Assembly: GCA_034522075.1 (NCBI GenBank)
Contig: JAXHLO010000024.1
Coordinates: forward strand, 1 to 64,000
Direction: 5' to 3'
Source of the DNA: UBA7803 sp034522075
Lineage (GTDB): Bacteria; Pseudomonadota; Gammaproteobacteria; Pseudomonadales; Azotimanducaceae
DNA length: 64,000 bases
Shown here: in pieces, positions 16,627 through 24,498 of the stretch
How positions within the stretch are numbered: the first letter of the stretch is position 1
How the letters are laid out: each line of letters begins with the position of its first letter
Notes under the pieces: model-generated
The model's input: the letters and a program-made list of their open reading frames with translations, nothing else
Databases searched by the model: none
What the model was told of the DNA's origin: nothing
Made by a program: the position numbers and the translations under genes

Positions 16627-17792
16627 TGGATTTCGAGTATTCCGCAGAAGAACAGACTTTTCGCGAAGAGGTTCGCGGCTTCCTCAAGGAGAACCTGCCG
16701 CCCAGAGAAAAACGTGACGGCAAATTTCTCAAAACCTGGCTGAAGAAGGTCCGCGACAAGGGCTGGGTGGGCTTTTCCTGGCCGAAGGAATACGGCGGCA
16801 GCGACGGCGGCCTCATCGAGCAGACCATCCTGCGCGAGGAAATGGCCCTGGCCAAAGCCCCGCCGCTCGGCACCTCGTTCATGGGCCTGGCCTGGGTGGG
16901 TCCCGGCATCATGCAGTACGGCACCGAGGCGCAGAAACAGAAGTTCATCCCCGACATCCTCGATTCCAAGGTGAGCTGGTGCACGGGTTATTCGGAGCCC
17001 AACTACGGCTCGGACCTCGCCTCCATTCAGTGCAAGGCCGAACTGAGTTCGGCCGGTGATCACTATCTGGTCAACGGCCAGAAGATCTGGACTTCCGGCG
17101 CCCCCTGGGCCGATTGGATCATCCTGCTGGTGCGCACGAGCTGGGATCCGGAGCACAAGCACCGCGGTATCACCTGCCTGCTGGTGCCCATGGACGCGGA
17201 CGGCGTGGAGGTCCGGCCCATCGAGAACATGGCCGGCGACAGGCATTTCGCGGAGGTGTTCTTCACCGACGTGAAGGTGCCGGTGGAAAACCGCCTGGGT
17301 AAGGAAGGCGAAGGCTGGATGGTCACCGTCTCGGCACTCGCCAACGAGCGGTCGAGCATCGGCGAGGTCACCCAGATGTTCGACAAGCTCGATACCCTGA
17401 AGGAGCTGGTGAAAAACACCACCCGTCAGGGCCGGCCCGCCAGCGAGGACCCCAAGGTGCGCCGCACCCTGGCCATGTTCGAAGCCAAGATCGCGGCCAT
17501 GAAGTACAACGGCATGCGCTACCTGACCAAGCAGCTCAAAGGCGAGAAGCTCACCTCGGAGACCTCGGTCAACAAGCTCCACCGCGCCAGCCTCGAGATC
17601 GATATGGACGACTTCGCCGTGGAGCTGACCGGGCAGGCGGGGCTCGAAATGCCGGGCGGCGACTATGCCGTGGACGATGGGGTGTGGGCCAAATCCAGCC
17701 TGTCGTGGCCCAACGTGGTGATCGGCGGCGGCACGCCGAACATTCAGCGCAACATCATCGCCGAGCGGATTCTGGGGCAACCGAAGGATTGA
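16626..17792 (+). CDS. Acyl-CoA dehydrogenase, subunit 2 of a tandem pair
   Basis: Second subunit, 388 residues. Conserved blocks: VGFSWPKEYGGSDGG, GLAWVGPGIMQYGTEAQKQ, WCTGYSEPNYGSDLASIQ (FAD site), VNGQKIWTSGAPWADWI and the C-terminal IQRNIIAERILGQPKD. Where many acyl-CoA dehydrogenases have the catalytic glutamate (GGTxEIQ), this one has Asn372 (GGTPNIQ), so a base must come from elsewhere or from the partner subunit. It is the last gene of the operon and is followed by a 258-bp gap before the Fap-like locus. Confidence 0.92.
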   Translation: MDFEYSAEEQTFREEVRGFLKENLPPREKRDGKFLKTWLKKVRDKGWVGFSWPKEYGGSDGGLIEQTILREEMALAKAPPLGTSFMGLAWVGPGIMQYGTEAQKQKFIPDILDSKVSWCTGYSEPNYGSDLASIQCKAELSSAGDHYLVNGQKIWTSGAPWADWIILLVRTSWDPEHKHRGITCLLVPMDADGVEVRPIENMAGDRHFAEVFFTDVKVPVENRLGKEGEGWMVTVSALANERSSIGEVTQMFDKLDTLKELVKNTTRQGRPASEDPKVRRTLAMFEAKIAAMKYNGMRYLTKQLKGEKLTSETSVNKLHRASLEIDMDDFAVELTGQAGLEMPGGDYAVDDGVWAKSSLSWPNVVIGGGTPNIQRNIIAERILGQPKD

Positions 17793-17817
17793 CGGGGCAG
17801 GCAATATCATTGACAAG

Positions 17818-17832
17818 CCCCGGGAACCGGGG
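17818..17832. terminator. GC hairpin after the acyl-CoA dehydrogenase operon
   Basis: CCCCGG at 17818-17823 and CCGGGG at 17827-17832 with loop GAA, 26 bases after the stop of the last gene. There is no T-tract, so it is only a possible terminator. The rest of 17833-18030 shows no gene and presumably contains the promoter of the next operon, but I see no clear -35/-10 pair. Confidence 0.3.
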
Positions 17833-18050
17833 GTACGGTCAAGGGTGCATCAGGGAAGGTTCGCACAACTCGAAAGACAAAGCGGACGATGCAGGGGGCA
17901 CCCGGCCCGCGCAGACGGCCAGGCAGTAGCAGTAACAGGCAATGCGCACCGGCGCCGACCGCCGCAGCATGATCGCATGCGGCCTTCGGCGCGAGCGGGC
18001 ATCAGCGCCCGCCGGAGCCAGTAACAACGGCCTGGGGGGAGACTACTACC

Positions 18051-19251
18051 ATGGTCAAGCAATCCTGTCTCATTCTGACGGGCGCGGTCTGCGCCCTGTT
18101 CGCTCTCAGCGGCGCAGCAGCGCCGCAGCCGCTCGACGCGGCAGAAATGGAGCGCACCACCGCCGCCGGCAGCAGCAATCCGGCGCCCAACGGCGGCGCC
18201 ATCGTCGGCAACGGCTCCAGCGCCACACTGCAGTCAACGGGCGAAGTCATCATCGACGAAGCGGCGCAGAACGAAGTTCGCGCCATGAACTTCGTCAACA
18301 GCAGCGAAAGCACGGTGGCCAACGGCGTCAACGTCTTCGACAGCCGCGATGCGGAAGCGGCGGCCCTCGAGGGCGCGCAGTTCGACGTGTCGCAGAGCAA
18401 CATCATCACTCAGGATCAGCGGCGGCTGTCGTCCCTGCCTTCCTATGAGCGGGGCGCCAACACCGAGACGGTACGAACCAACGCGGGCTCGGCCAGCCAC
18501 TCGTCTTCCACGTCGCTGCACGACGAGGTGGTGGATCTCGAGCGCACGTTCACCAGCGACGCGCGTCACCACGGAGGGTTCCTTCGAGCTTTCCAGCGCA
18601 CCCACGTTCCGCGTCGAACTCGATGGCGACATCGAGATCGGCGGCACCGATCCCGTCTTCGACGCCGACGGCACCTACACGGCCGAGTTCAATGCGCCGA
18701 GCACGGGCAACTCCGCCGGCCTGGTCTTCAACGGCGGGGTGGACCTCGACGTGGATGGCGGCGACATCAGCGTCGACACCGGCGACCTGGGCGTGCAGGT
18801 GGATATCAACCTGCCGGAACTGGGGCTGGAGTTCGATGCCATGGGCTGCCTGGCCGTGAACGGCAGCTGCAGCATCGACGGCACCCGTACGACCACCACG
18901 GACGACATCAGCGATCACTCCACGCTCTACACGCTGGAAGAAAACTCCAGCGGCGAGAAAACCTGGGACAGAACGTTCCACGAGGTGGTCAACGCCGCCT
19001 TCGAACTGCGCGACGCCCAGGCCGAGTACATCGTCGTCGACGAGTCTGCCATCGACGTCTCGGCCGCGTATCTGGTCAACCTGTCCGGCGGTGCCCAATC
19101 CGGCCTGCGGGCCATGAACCTGGTCAACGCCGCCGGCAGTGCCGTGGCCAACGGGGTGAACGTCGCGTCGCACCGCACCGGTACTCTGGAGGTGAGCGGC
19201 GGGCCGCTGTACAGCCTGAATCAGAGCAACGTCATCAACCACAGCCGCTGA
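18051..19251 (+). CDS. Secreted repeat protein 1 of a Fap-like operon (candidate fibre subunit; one apparent frameshift)
   Basis: Exported protein of about 400 residues. It starts at ATG 18051 after GGGGGAGA, with a signal peptide ending near SGAAA (residues 19-24). It has two copies of a repeat: 18267-18410 (QNEVRAMNFVNSSESTVANG ... VSQSNIITQ) and 19096-19248 (QSGLRAMNLVNAAGSAVANG ... LNQSNVINH). Between them is a Ser/Thr/Asp-rich, cysteine-poor domain (two Cys) with TRTTTTDDISDHSTLYTLEE. The frame breaks near 18560; dropping one base joins TFTSDAR to VTTEGSFELSS, and the second frame runs to 19251. The motif of Asn/Gln-rich repeats around a variable linker recalls FapB/FapC, but this is resemblance in style, not proven homology. 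Confidence 0.7.
18267..18410 (+). repeat. Amyloid-type repeat R1 in secreted protein 1
   Basis: Encodes the pattern Q-x3-R/A-A-M/L-N-x-V-N-(A/S) ... V-A-N-G-V-N-V ... Q-S-N-x-I. The same pattern recurs at 19096-19248, 19464-19604 and 20694-20852, and more loosely at 21149-21268. Confidence 0.7.
19096..19248 (+). repeat. Amyloid-type repeat R2 at the C-terminus of secreted protein 1
   Basis: AMNLVNAAGSAVANGVNV followed after about 20 residues by LNQSNVINH and the stop. It shares 10 of the 18 positions of the core with R1 by eye (AMN-VN...VANGVNV). Confidence 0.7.
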
Positions 19252-19273
19252 GCCGGGCGCGGGGGTCAGACAG

Positions 19274-20855
19274 ATGTACCTGCGTGCCTGGGCGGCTGCG
19301 GCGCTGCTTGGCGTCATTCCGGGGCTGTCGAGCGAAGTCCGGAGCCAGGCGGCGCCCCTCGATGAGCAGGGCCTGGCCGGCGTCACGGCGGCCAGCGCTG
19401 CCGTCATCGACAGCGGCATCCGCAGCGATAGTGAGCGCCGGGTGCACCTCAGCGATGGACGCACAGCACGACGCCGCGGCGCTCAATGTCGTCAACGCAG
19501 CCGGCGGGGACACCGCTCAGGCTGTCAATGTGCTCGAGCAGCCTGCCTCTGCCGCCGCCCTGGCAGCGGGATTCGACCTGGGCCAGACCAACCGGATCGT
19601 TCAGTTGGACCAGGAACGGGCGGCGGCTGGACGGTTCGCCACGGCCGGTCCGCAGAGTTATCGTCACTCCACCCGGTCCGGCTCCGCCAGCGAGTCGGCC
19701 AGCGCCATCGACCACATGGCACACATCGACCGGCATGTGACCTCGCATACCACCACTACCACCTTCAGCGCTGAGGTGACGCCGCGGCGGGTCGGGTTGT
19801 TCGATGATCCGGTGGTACTGGACGTGCCGACGATCACGCTGGATCAGTTCTTCATCACGCCGCCGGATGTGGATGTGGAATTCTCGGTGTTGGAGACACT
19901 GCTGGGGACCCGCTTCGATCTGCCGGGCCTGAACGACTTCGACCTGGATTTCACCCGGAAATCGTTGACCGGCATCGAGCTCGACCTGGGCGCCGTAACC
20001 CTGGAGGGCAGCGACGTGGTGCTTACCGGGCCTTCGCTGGTGCTGCCGGACCTGGAATTCGACTTCTGCTTCCTGAACTTCCGCAGCTGCAGCGGTCCGT
20101 TATCCAGCTTCACCACGGTGACTCTGCCCGGCGGTCGCGTCGAGCTCGGCGACTTCCGGTTCGCCGGCGCCAACCCTCTGGGCGACGTAGGTATCGACCT
20201 GGGCTACGCCATTGCCGGCGACGGCACCCTCAGCGTGGATGCCGGGCAAGTAGCTTTCTCCGGGACCATACCGCTGGACCTCGGCCTGGTGGAACATGCT
20301 TTCGACATCCTGGTGCCCGACATCGGCATCGTCGATCAACTCACCGCCGAATTCGAACTGCCGGGATTCGAGTTACCCGTGGACGAGACGCTGGAGCTGC
20401 CGGTACCGGAGGGCTTCAACCGGCGCATCGACAATGAGGCGTGCACCTATGGTGAGAACGGTCTGGACTGCACGCCGCTGGATGTCACCACCACCATCGT
20501 CGACAGCCGTACCCATACCACCACTGAGGTCCACCAGCGAACGACGGTCAGCAGTGAGACATTCGTGGAATTCGACGTACTGCGCAAACGCGGCCCGCTG
20601 GAAGTCCGTGCCGGACAGGCGCGGATGACGGTGCTGCGCAGCGGCAGTGCCGAAGAGCAGCGCTACAACGTGGTCATCGTCAACGACGGTGCCCAGCATG
20701 GCCTGGCCGCCCTCAATGGAGTCAACGCCGCGGCCGCCATCGTCGGCAACGCCAGCAACGTCACCGCCAGCCCCCGGCCGACGATCCCGGGCGGCCCGGC
20801 CAGGACAGCGCGGCTCGGCCAGAGCAATCGGATCACCCAGATCGGCGGCCTTTGA
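19274..20855 (+). CDS. Secreted repeat protein 2 of a Fap-like operon (candidate fibre subunit; one apparent frameshift)
   Basis: Exported protein of about 525 residues, starting at ATG 19274 with a hydrophobic signal (RAWAAAALLGVIPGLSSEV). After about residue 60 the frame breaks near 19455; dropping one base joins RRVHLSD to AQHDAAALNVVNAAGG and the frame then runs to 20855. It carries repeats R3 (19464-19604) and R4 (20694-20852) around a long beta-rich domain of acidic, hydrophobic-alternating strands (FDLPGLNDFDLDFT, TLPGGRVELGDFRFAG). His/Thr-rich strings (HVTSHTTTTTF, DSRTHTTTEVHQRTTV) flank it. The gene follows protein 1 by 22 bp and shares its repeat-domain-repeat architecture, so the two are paralogues. 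Confidence 0.7.
19464..19604 (+). repeat. Amyloid-type repeat R3 in secreted protein 2
   Basis: AALNVVNAAGGDTAQAVNV, then FDLGQTNRIVQ. Same spacing of the AxxN-VN and Q-(S/T)-N-x-I blocks as R1 and R2. Confidence 0.65.
20694..20852 (+). repeat. Amyloid-type repeat R4 at the C-terminus of secreted protein 2
   Basis: LAALNGVNAAAAIVGNASNV, then RLGQSNRITQIGG and the stop. Like R2, it forms the extreme C-terminus of its protein. Confidence 0.65.
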
Positions 20856-20872
20856 CCAGGGAGTACAGGTTC

Positions 20873-21307
20873 ATGAAGCAGCCACACGGAATTACCCGCC
20901 TGTTGCTGGCGGCCATCGTCTGTTCACCGCTGACGGCGGCCCTGGCCGACCCTCAGCCGCTGAACGACGCCGCCCTCGATGCCGTCACCGCCGGCTCGGC
21001 CACCGCAGAGAGCAGCGAAGAACTGCTGACCTTCGACGTGATACGCACAACCCAGTCGGGGCGCACGGTGAAGGCCGAAGGCAGCCTGACGGCCCTGCAT
21101 GGTCCCGCCGGCATTCTCGCCGGGCATCTGAACATCAGCGATGGCGCGCAGAACAATCTGCAATCGATCATCAACATCAATGCCGTCAACTCCGTCATCA
21201 ACGTCCTGTTGAACCTGAACATCTCCATCGACTCGCGCATCGACGCCATCAATCAGACCAACCTGAACGGTCTGCCGCCGGCAGCCATAGGGCCCGGCGG
21301 CAACTGA
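20873..21307 (+). CDS. Small secreted Asn/Ile-rich protein of the Fap-like operon
   Basis: 144 residues from ATG 20873, 17 bp after protein 2, preceded by CAGGGAG. Signal peptide LLLAAIVCSPLTAALA. The mature part has LTFDVIRTTQSGRTVKAEGS, resembling a strand in protein 2 (FVEFDVLRKRGPLEVRAGQA), then the loose repeat QNNLQSIININAVNSVINVL and IDAINQTNLN (21149-21268). Likely a minor subunit, nucleator or accessory of the same fibre. No family recognised. Confidence 0.75.
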   Translation: MKQPHGITRLLLAAIVCSPLTAALADPQPLNDAALDAVTAGSATAESSEELLTFDVIRTTQSGRTVKAEGSLTALHGPAGILAGHLNISDGAQNNLQSIININAVNSVINVLLNLNISIDSRIDAINQTNLNGLPPAAIGPGGN

Positions 21308-21309
21308 GA

Positions 21310-22014
21310 ATGCTCGGTGGTGGATCGGCGCTCGGCCCGGGCCTGCTGGCTCTGTGCCTGCTGGCTGGCGGCTGGCAGGCAGCGGCCGCCGCTGCCCGCG
21401 TCCCCCTACCCGGCATCGACGAACGTCCCAACACGCGCGCCATGTCGTTTCTGGAGATGCGCGAGCGCAACCTGGTCCGCCAGGGCTGGGACATAAGCTG
21501 CGGCGCTGCCGCCCTCAGCACCGTACTGACCCACTACTATGACGCTCCCTACACCGAACCCACCATCGCCGTGAGCATCCTCGCCAATACCGACCCGGAC
21601 CGGGTGCGCCAGCGCGGCGGCTTTTCCCTGCTCGATCTCAAACGCTTCGCAGAAGCCGTGGGGTTCTCTGCCGACGGCTACGGTGAATTGACCCTGGCGG
21701 ATCTGGATGCTTTCGATGCCCCGGTCATCGTGCCGGTGCGGATCCGCAGTCTGGACCACTTCGTCGTCTACCGCGGTCGGGCCGCCGGCAAAATCCTCAT
21801 CGGCGATCCGGCCTTCGGCAATCTGACGCTGTCCGAGTACCAGTTCCAGGAGTTCTGGACCAGCGGCATCGGTTTCGTGGTGGCACCGGCCGATGCCGCT
21901 GACGCCGACCGTGCGGCCCTGGCTTCGGAAGCCATGCACCTGACCGTACCGGATCTCAATTATGTGTACCGGCTGAGCACCCGGGGCGGGCCGGTACCGG
22001 CGACGCGCCGATGA
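21310..22014 (+). CDS. C39-family cysteine peptidase, FapD-like
   Basis: Exported peptidase C39-like protein of 234 residues with an N-terminal hydrophobic signal. Active-site pattern: Q58 and C64 in RQGWDISCGAAALS, H150 in SLDHFVVYRG and D166 in ILIGDPAFGN. Stand-alone C39 domains in this setting match FapD, the protease of Fap functional-amyloid operons. The start is three bases after the stop of the small secreted gene, and its stop overlaps the next start (ATGA at 22011-22014), so it is tightly coupled. Presumed role: processing of the exported subunits or of the pore plug in the periplasm. Confidence 0.85.
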   Translation: MLGGGSALGPGLLALCLLAGGWQAAAAAARVPLPGIDERPNTRAMSFLEMRERNLVRQGWDISCGAAALSTVLTHYYDAPYTEPTIAVSILANTDPDRVRQRGGFSLLDLKRFAEAVGFSADGYGELTLADLDAFDAPVIVPVRIRSLDHFVVYRGRAAGKILIGDPAFGNLTLSEYQFQEFWTSGIGFVVAPADAADADRAALASEAMHLTVPDLNYVYRLSTRGGPVPATRR

Positions 22015-23189
22015 GCAGCCTGCGCACCGCTATCTGCGTGGCCATCCTTGCGGCCAGTACTGCCGCCCTGCCGCTGCGCGCCCAGGATACGGCCAGCAGC
22101 CGTACAGCCGCCTCGGCCGAAGCACTGCAGCAGGTGATCGATCGGCAGAACGCACTCATCGAGCGCCTGGCGACACGTGTAGAGGAGCTCGAAGCCCGGG
22201 TGGCCGATCTGGAACAACCCGAGCCGGCCGGGCCAGGTACTGCGTCCCGGGTGGCGGTGGACGACCTGACCGATGCCGCCGCGCTCCAGCTCTCGGAAGA
22301 GGAGCGGCGCGAACAGGAACGGCTGATTCGCACCGCCTTTCAGAGTACCTTGATCGAACGCAGCGGGCTGCTGTTGCCGCCGAAGACTGTGGATGTAGAA
22401 ACCTCTTTGAACTACACCCACAGCTCCGCCGATAACATCCTCATCGACGGCTTCAGCATCCTGCCGGTGCTGGTGGTGGGCGACATCGTCTCGGAAAAGG
22501 TCGAGCGGGAGATCACCACGGCAGCCTTGACCCTGCGCGCCGGGTTGCCCTGGGATACGCAAGTCGATGTGCGCGTTCCCTACGGCTACTACCAGCAGCG
22601 CAGCTTCCAGGCCGACAGCACCGAAACCGGCGAACACGACTGGGGCCTCGGTGACGTGACCATCGGCTTGAGCCACCAGTTCCTGCGGGGTGCCGGGCCC
22701 TGGCCCGACCTGCTCGGCAGTGTCCGCTGGAAAACCACCAGCGGACGCAGCCCGTTCGAGGTCAGCGACAACAATCCCGTGGCACTGGGCAGTGGTTACG
22801 ATTCCGTGAACTTCGGGATCACCGGGGTCAAAGTCATCGACCCGGTGGTGTATTTCGGCGCCGTCAACTACAGCGCGAATCTGGCCACCAGCGAAGACAT
22901 CGGCCGTTTCAACCCCGGTAACAGCATCGGTTTTTCCCTGGGCATGGCCATTGCGCTGAACCTGAACAGCTCGCTGTCTTTCTCCTACGACCAGCAGTTC
23001 ACGCAGCGCAGCCGTCTGGACGGCCAGGAAGTGCCGGGGTCCTATCTCACCACCGGCACCTTCACCGTGGGCGGCTCCATAGCCATCAGCGATTCCCTGA
23101 CCGCCGACCTGTCGCTGGGCATCGGCGTCACGGAGGACTCACCGGATATTCAACTGGGGGCGTCGTTGCCGCTGCGCTTGCGTTTCTGA
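22011..23189 (+). CDS. Outer-membrane beta-barrel with N-terminal coiled coil, FapF-like
   Basis: 392 residues. Signal peptide to about residue 25 (ALPLRAQ), then a coiled coil (about 36-70: LQQVIDRQNALIERLATRVE, ELEARVADLEQ), then a barrel of alternating strands (VDVETSLNYTHSSADNILID, QVDVRVPYGYYQQRSF, SLSFSYDQQFTQRSRL) ending in a C-terminal phenylalanine (LRLRF), the usual barrel insertion signal. Periplasmic trimeric coiled coil plus barrel is the architecture of FapF, the amyloid secretion pore. As the last gene of the operon it would provide the exit channel for the repeat proteins. A phenol-degradation-type transporter barrel is an alternative family label. Confidence 0.8.
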   Translation: MSSLRTAICVAILAASTAALPLRAQDTASSRTAASAEALQQVIDRQNALIERLATRVEELEARVADLEQPEPAGPGTASRVAVDDLTDAAALQLSEEERREQERLIRTAFQSTLIERSGLLLPPKTVDVETSLNYTHSSADNILIDGFSILPVLVVGDIVSEKVEREITTAALTLRAGLPWDTQVDVRVPYGYYQQRSFQADSTETGEHDWGLGDVTIGLSHQFLRGAGPWPDLLGSVRWKTTSGRSPFEVSDNNPVALGSGYDSVNFGITGVKVIDPVVYFGAVNYSANLATSEDIGRFNPGNSIGFSLGMAIALNLNSSLSFSYDQQFTQRSRLDGQEVPGSYLTTGTFTVGGSIAISDSLTADLSLGIGVTEDSPDIQLGASLPLRLRF

Positions 23190-23349
23190 GGGCGGGAACG
23201 GCCATCGGGCCAGCCTGTCGCGGCCCGGATTGATGGCCGGTGGCCGCACACCAGGCGCGGCGAAGGACTACAACTACCAATACAGTTGTTTTCTCTGCTA
23301 TTAAACTGATTTGGTTGCATTTTGATATTTTAACCAATATGGTTGAAAT
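23190..23349 (+). promoter_or_regulatory. AT-rich leader with inverted repeats before satD
   Basis: After GC-rich sequence, 23270-23349 becomes strongly AT-rich, unlike the rest of the window. It contains CAACT/AGTTG at 23271-23275 and 23284-23288, and AACCA/TGGTT at 23332-23336 and 23340-23344, with the motif GGTTG repeated. These could be operator sites, perhaps for the SatD protein itself, which ends in a helix-turn-helix-like segment. No convincing -35/-10 pair could be fixed. Confidence 0.4.
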
Positions 23350-23985
23350 ATGTTACTGCTCGTGCTCATTGGCGATCTAGTCGCCTCTCGCGAAACGCCC
23401 GACCGGCAGTCTGTACAGGATCGCCTGCGCGCTGCTCTGGACGAACGCAACACCGACCGCACGGGTATTGCATCTCCCTACACGATTACGCTTGGCGACG
23501 AATTCCAGGCCGTGCTGGAAAACGGCGAGCGTGCCTTCAAAGACGCAGTTTCGATTCAGGCCGCCGTTCATCCCGTATTGGTACGCTTCTCCATCGCTAT
23601 CGGGGAACTCTCGACGAAGTTGAACCCTCACCAGGCTATCGGCATGGACGGGCCTGCCTTCCACCAAGCCCGGGCCGGCATCGAGGATATGCGCCAATCC
23701 TACTCGCTGTTTCGACTACAGGGACTACCGTCAGATCTATCGGACATCGTCGCGCCCAGCCTGAACCTGGTATCTCACGAATTCGGCAAATGGCAATCAC
23801 GCAGATTCGACATACTGGCAGCCATCCAACGCCGCGAACGCATTGCGGACATCGCTCGATGCCTGAACGTTTCCGAGCAGGCGGTCTACAAAAATATCAG
23901 CGAAGGCCGATTGCGAGACGTATCAGAGTTATTCGAAGCTCTGGGGCGAAGCGTGAATGATGTCCTAGCCAGCCCATCGGCTTGA
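23350..23985 (+). CDS. satD: SatD-family protein with C-terminal HTH-like region
   Basis: 211 residues. N-terminal signature LVLIGDLVASRETPDRQ, then YTITLGDEFQAVLENG, RFSIAIGELSTKLNP and AIGMDGPAFHQARAGIE identify the SatD family, found next to small membrane proteins in many bacteria and of unresolved function. The C-terminal part (RRERIADIARCLNVSEQAVY, KNISEGRLRDVSELF) resembles a helix-turn-helix. Base use and the AT-rich leader differ from the surroundings, suggesting transfer. The membrane partner that often accompanies satD is not seen. Convergent with the DUF4124 gene. Confidence 0.8.
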   Translation: MLLLVLIGDLVASRETPDRQSVQDRLRAALDERNTDRTGIASPYTITLGDEFQAVLENGERAFKDAVSIQAAVHPVLVRFSIAIGELSTKLNPHQAIGMDGPAFHQARAGIEDMRQSYSLFRLQGLPSDLSDIVAPSLNLVSHEFGKWQSRRFDILAAIQRRERIADIARCLNVSEQAVYKNISEGRLRDVSELFEALGRSVNDVLASPSA

Positions 23986-24498
23986 TCAGTCGTCATGCCA
24001 TAGGAAGGGGCGCGAACTCTCTGGCTCTTCAGCGCCACGATCGGGCCCCTTGCCGTCTCGATGAGGCGGTTTGTTGGGGCGATCGCCATGCCCGCGCCGG
24101 TCGTGATGAAAACCCCGCTGCCGATGTGCGCGCAGTGGGTAGGGAACGCCCACGTAGCGATCCTCGTAGACTACCTGGGGGGGCGCCTGGGCAGCCTGCC
24201 GGTCGGTCGCCCGCTCACGGGCTTCGGCCCGCGCGGCTTCCCGGGCCAGCCGGGACTCCTGCAGGTCGTTGGCCACCATCAGGGTCTGCTCGATACGCCG
24301 CTCGAGTTCCGCCATGGCGTCTTCCTGGCGCGGCGGCGCCTCCACGACAATGCGTTGCGCCCCGGGACGGGCCACATCGGAAAACACGGTCTCACCATGC
24401 GCGCCCGTGGAAACGTAGACGTCCTGGGAAGACTCCGCCGCGCTGAGCGGGGCGGCCCCTGCCAGGATCACGATGCCGATCAGTGCTGTGTCTTTCAT
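23986..24498 (-). CDS. DUF4124-domain periplasmic protein
   Basis: 170 residues from ATG 24498. It has a signal peptide (LIGIVILAGAAPLSAA) followed by the DUF4124 core QDVYVSTGAHGETVFSDVA, then a charged helix (EDAMAELERRIEQTLMVAND) and a low-complexity His/Arg/Pro/Gly-rich tail. Function of the family is unknown. The start overlaps the end of the amidohydrolase gene by four bases, so it is co-translated with it. Confidence 0.8.
   Translation of the reverse strand: MKDTALIGIVILAGAAPLSAAESSQDVYVSTGAHGETVFSDVARPGAQRIVVEAPPRQEDAMAELERRIEQTLMVANDLQESRLAREAARAEARERATDRQAAQAPPQVVYEDRYVGVPYPLRAHRQRGFHHDRRGHGDRPNKPPHRDGKGPDRGAEEPESSRPFLWHDD

Noticed and set aside
17793..18050. Small gene in the gap before the Fap-like operon
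   Set aside because: Short frames here have no ribosome-binding site or protein-like composition; the region is more likely leader and promoter.
18051..20855. One giant 934-residue protein in a single frame
   Set aside because: The middle of that frame is Arg/His-rich junk; two other frames carry the conserved repeats and a new signal peptide at 19274, so there are two genes, each with one frame error.
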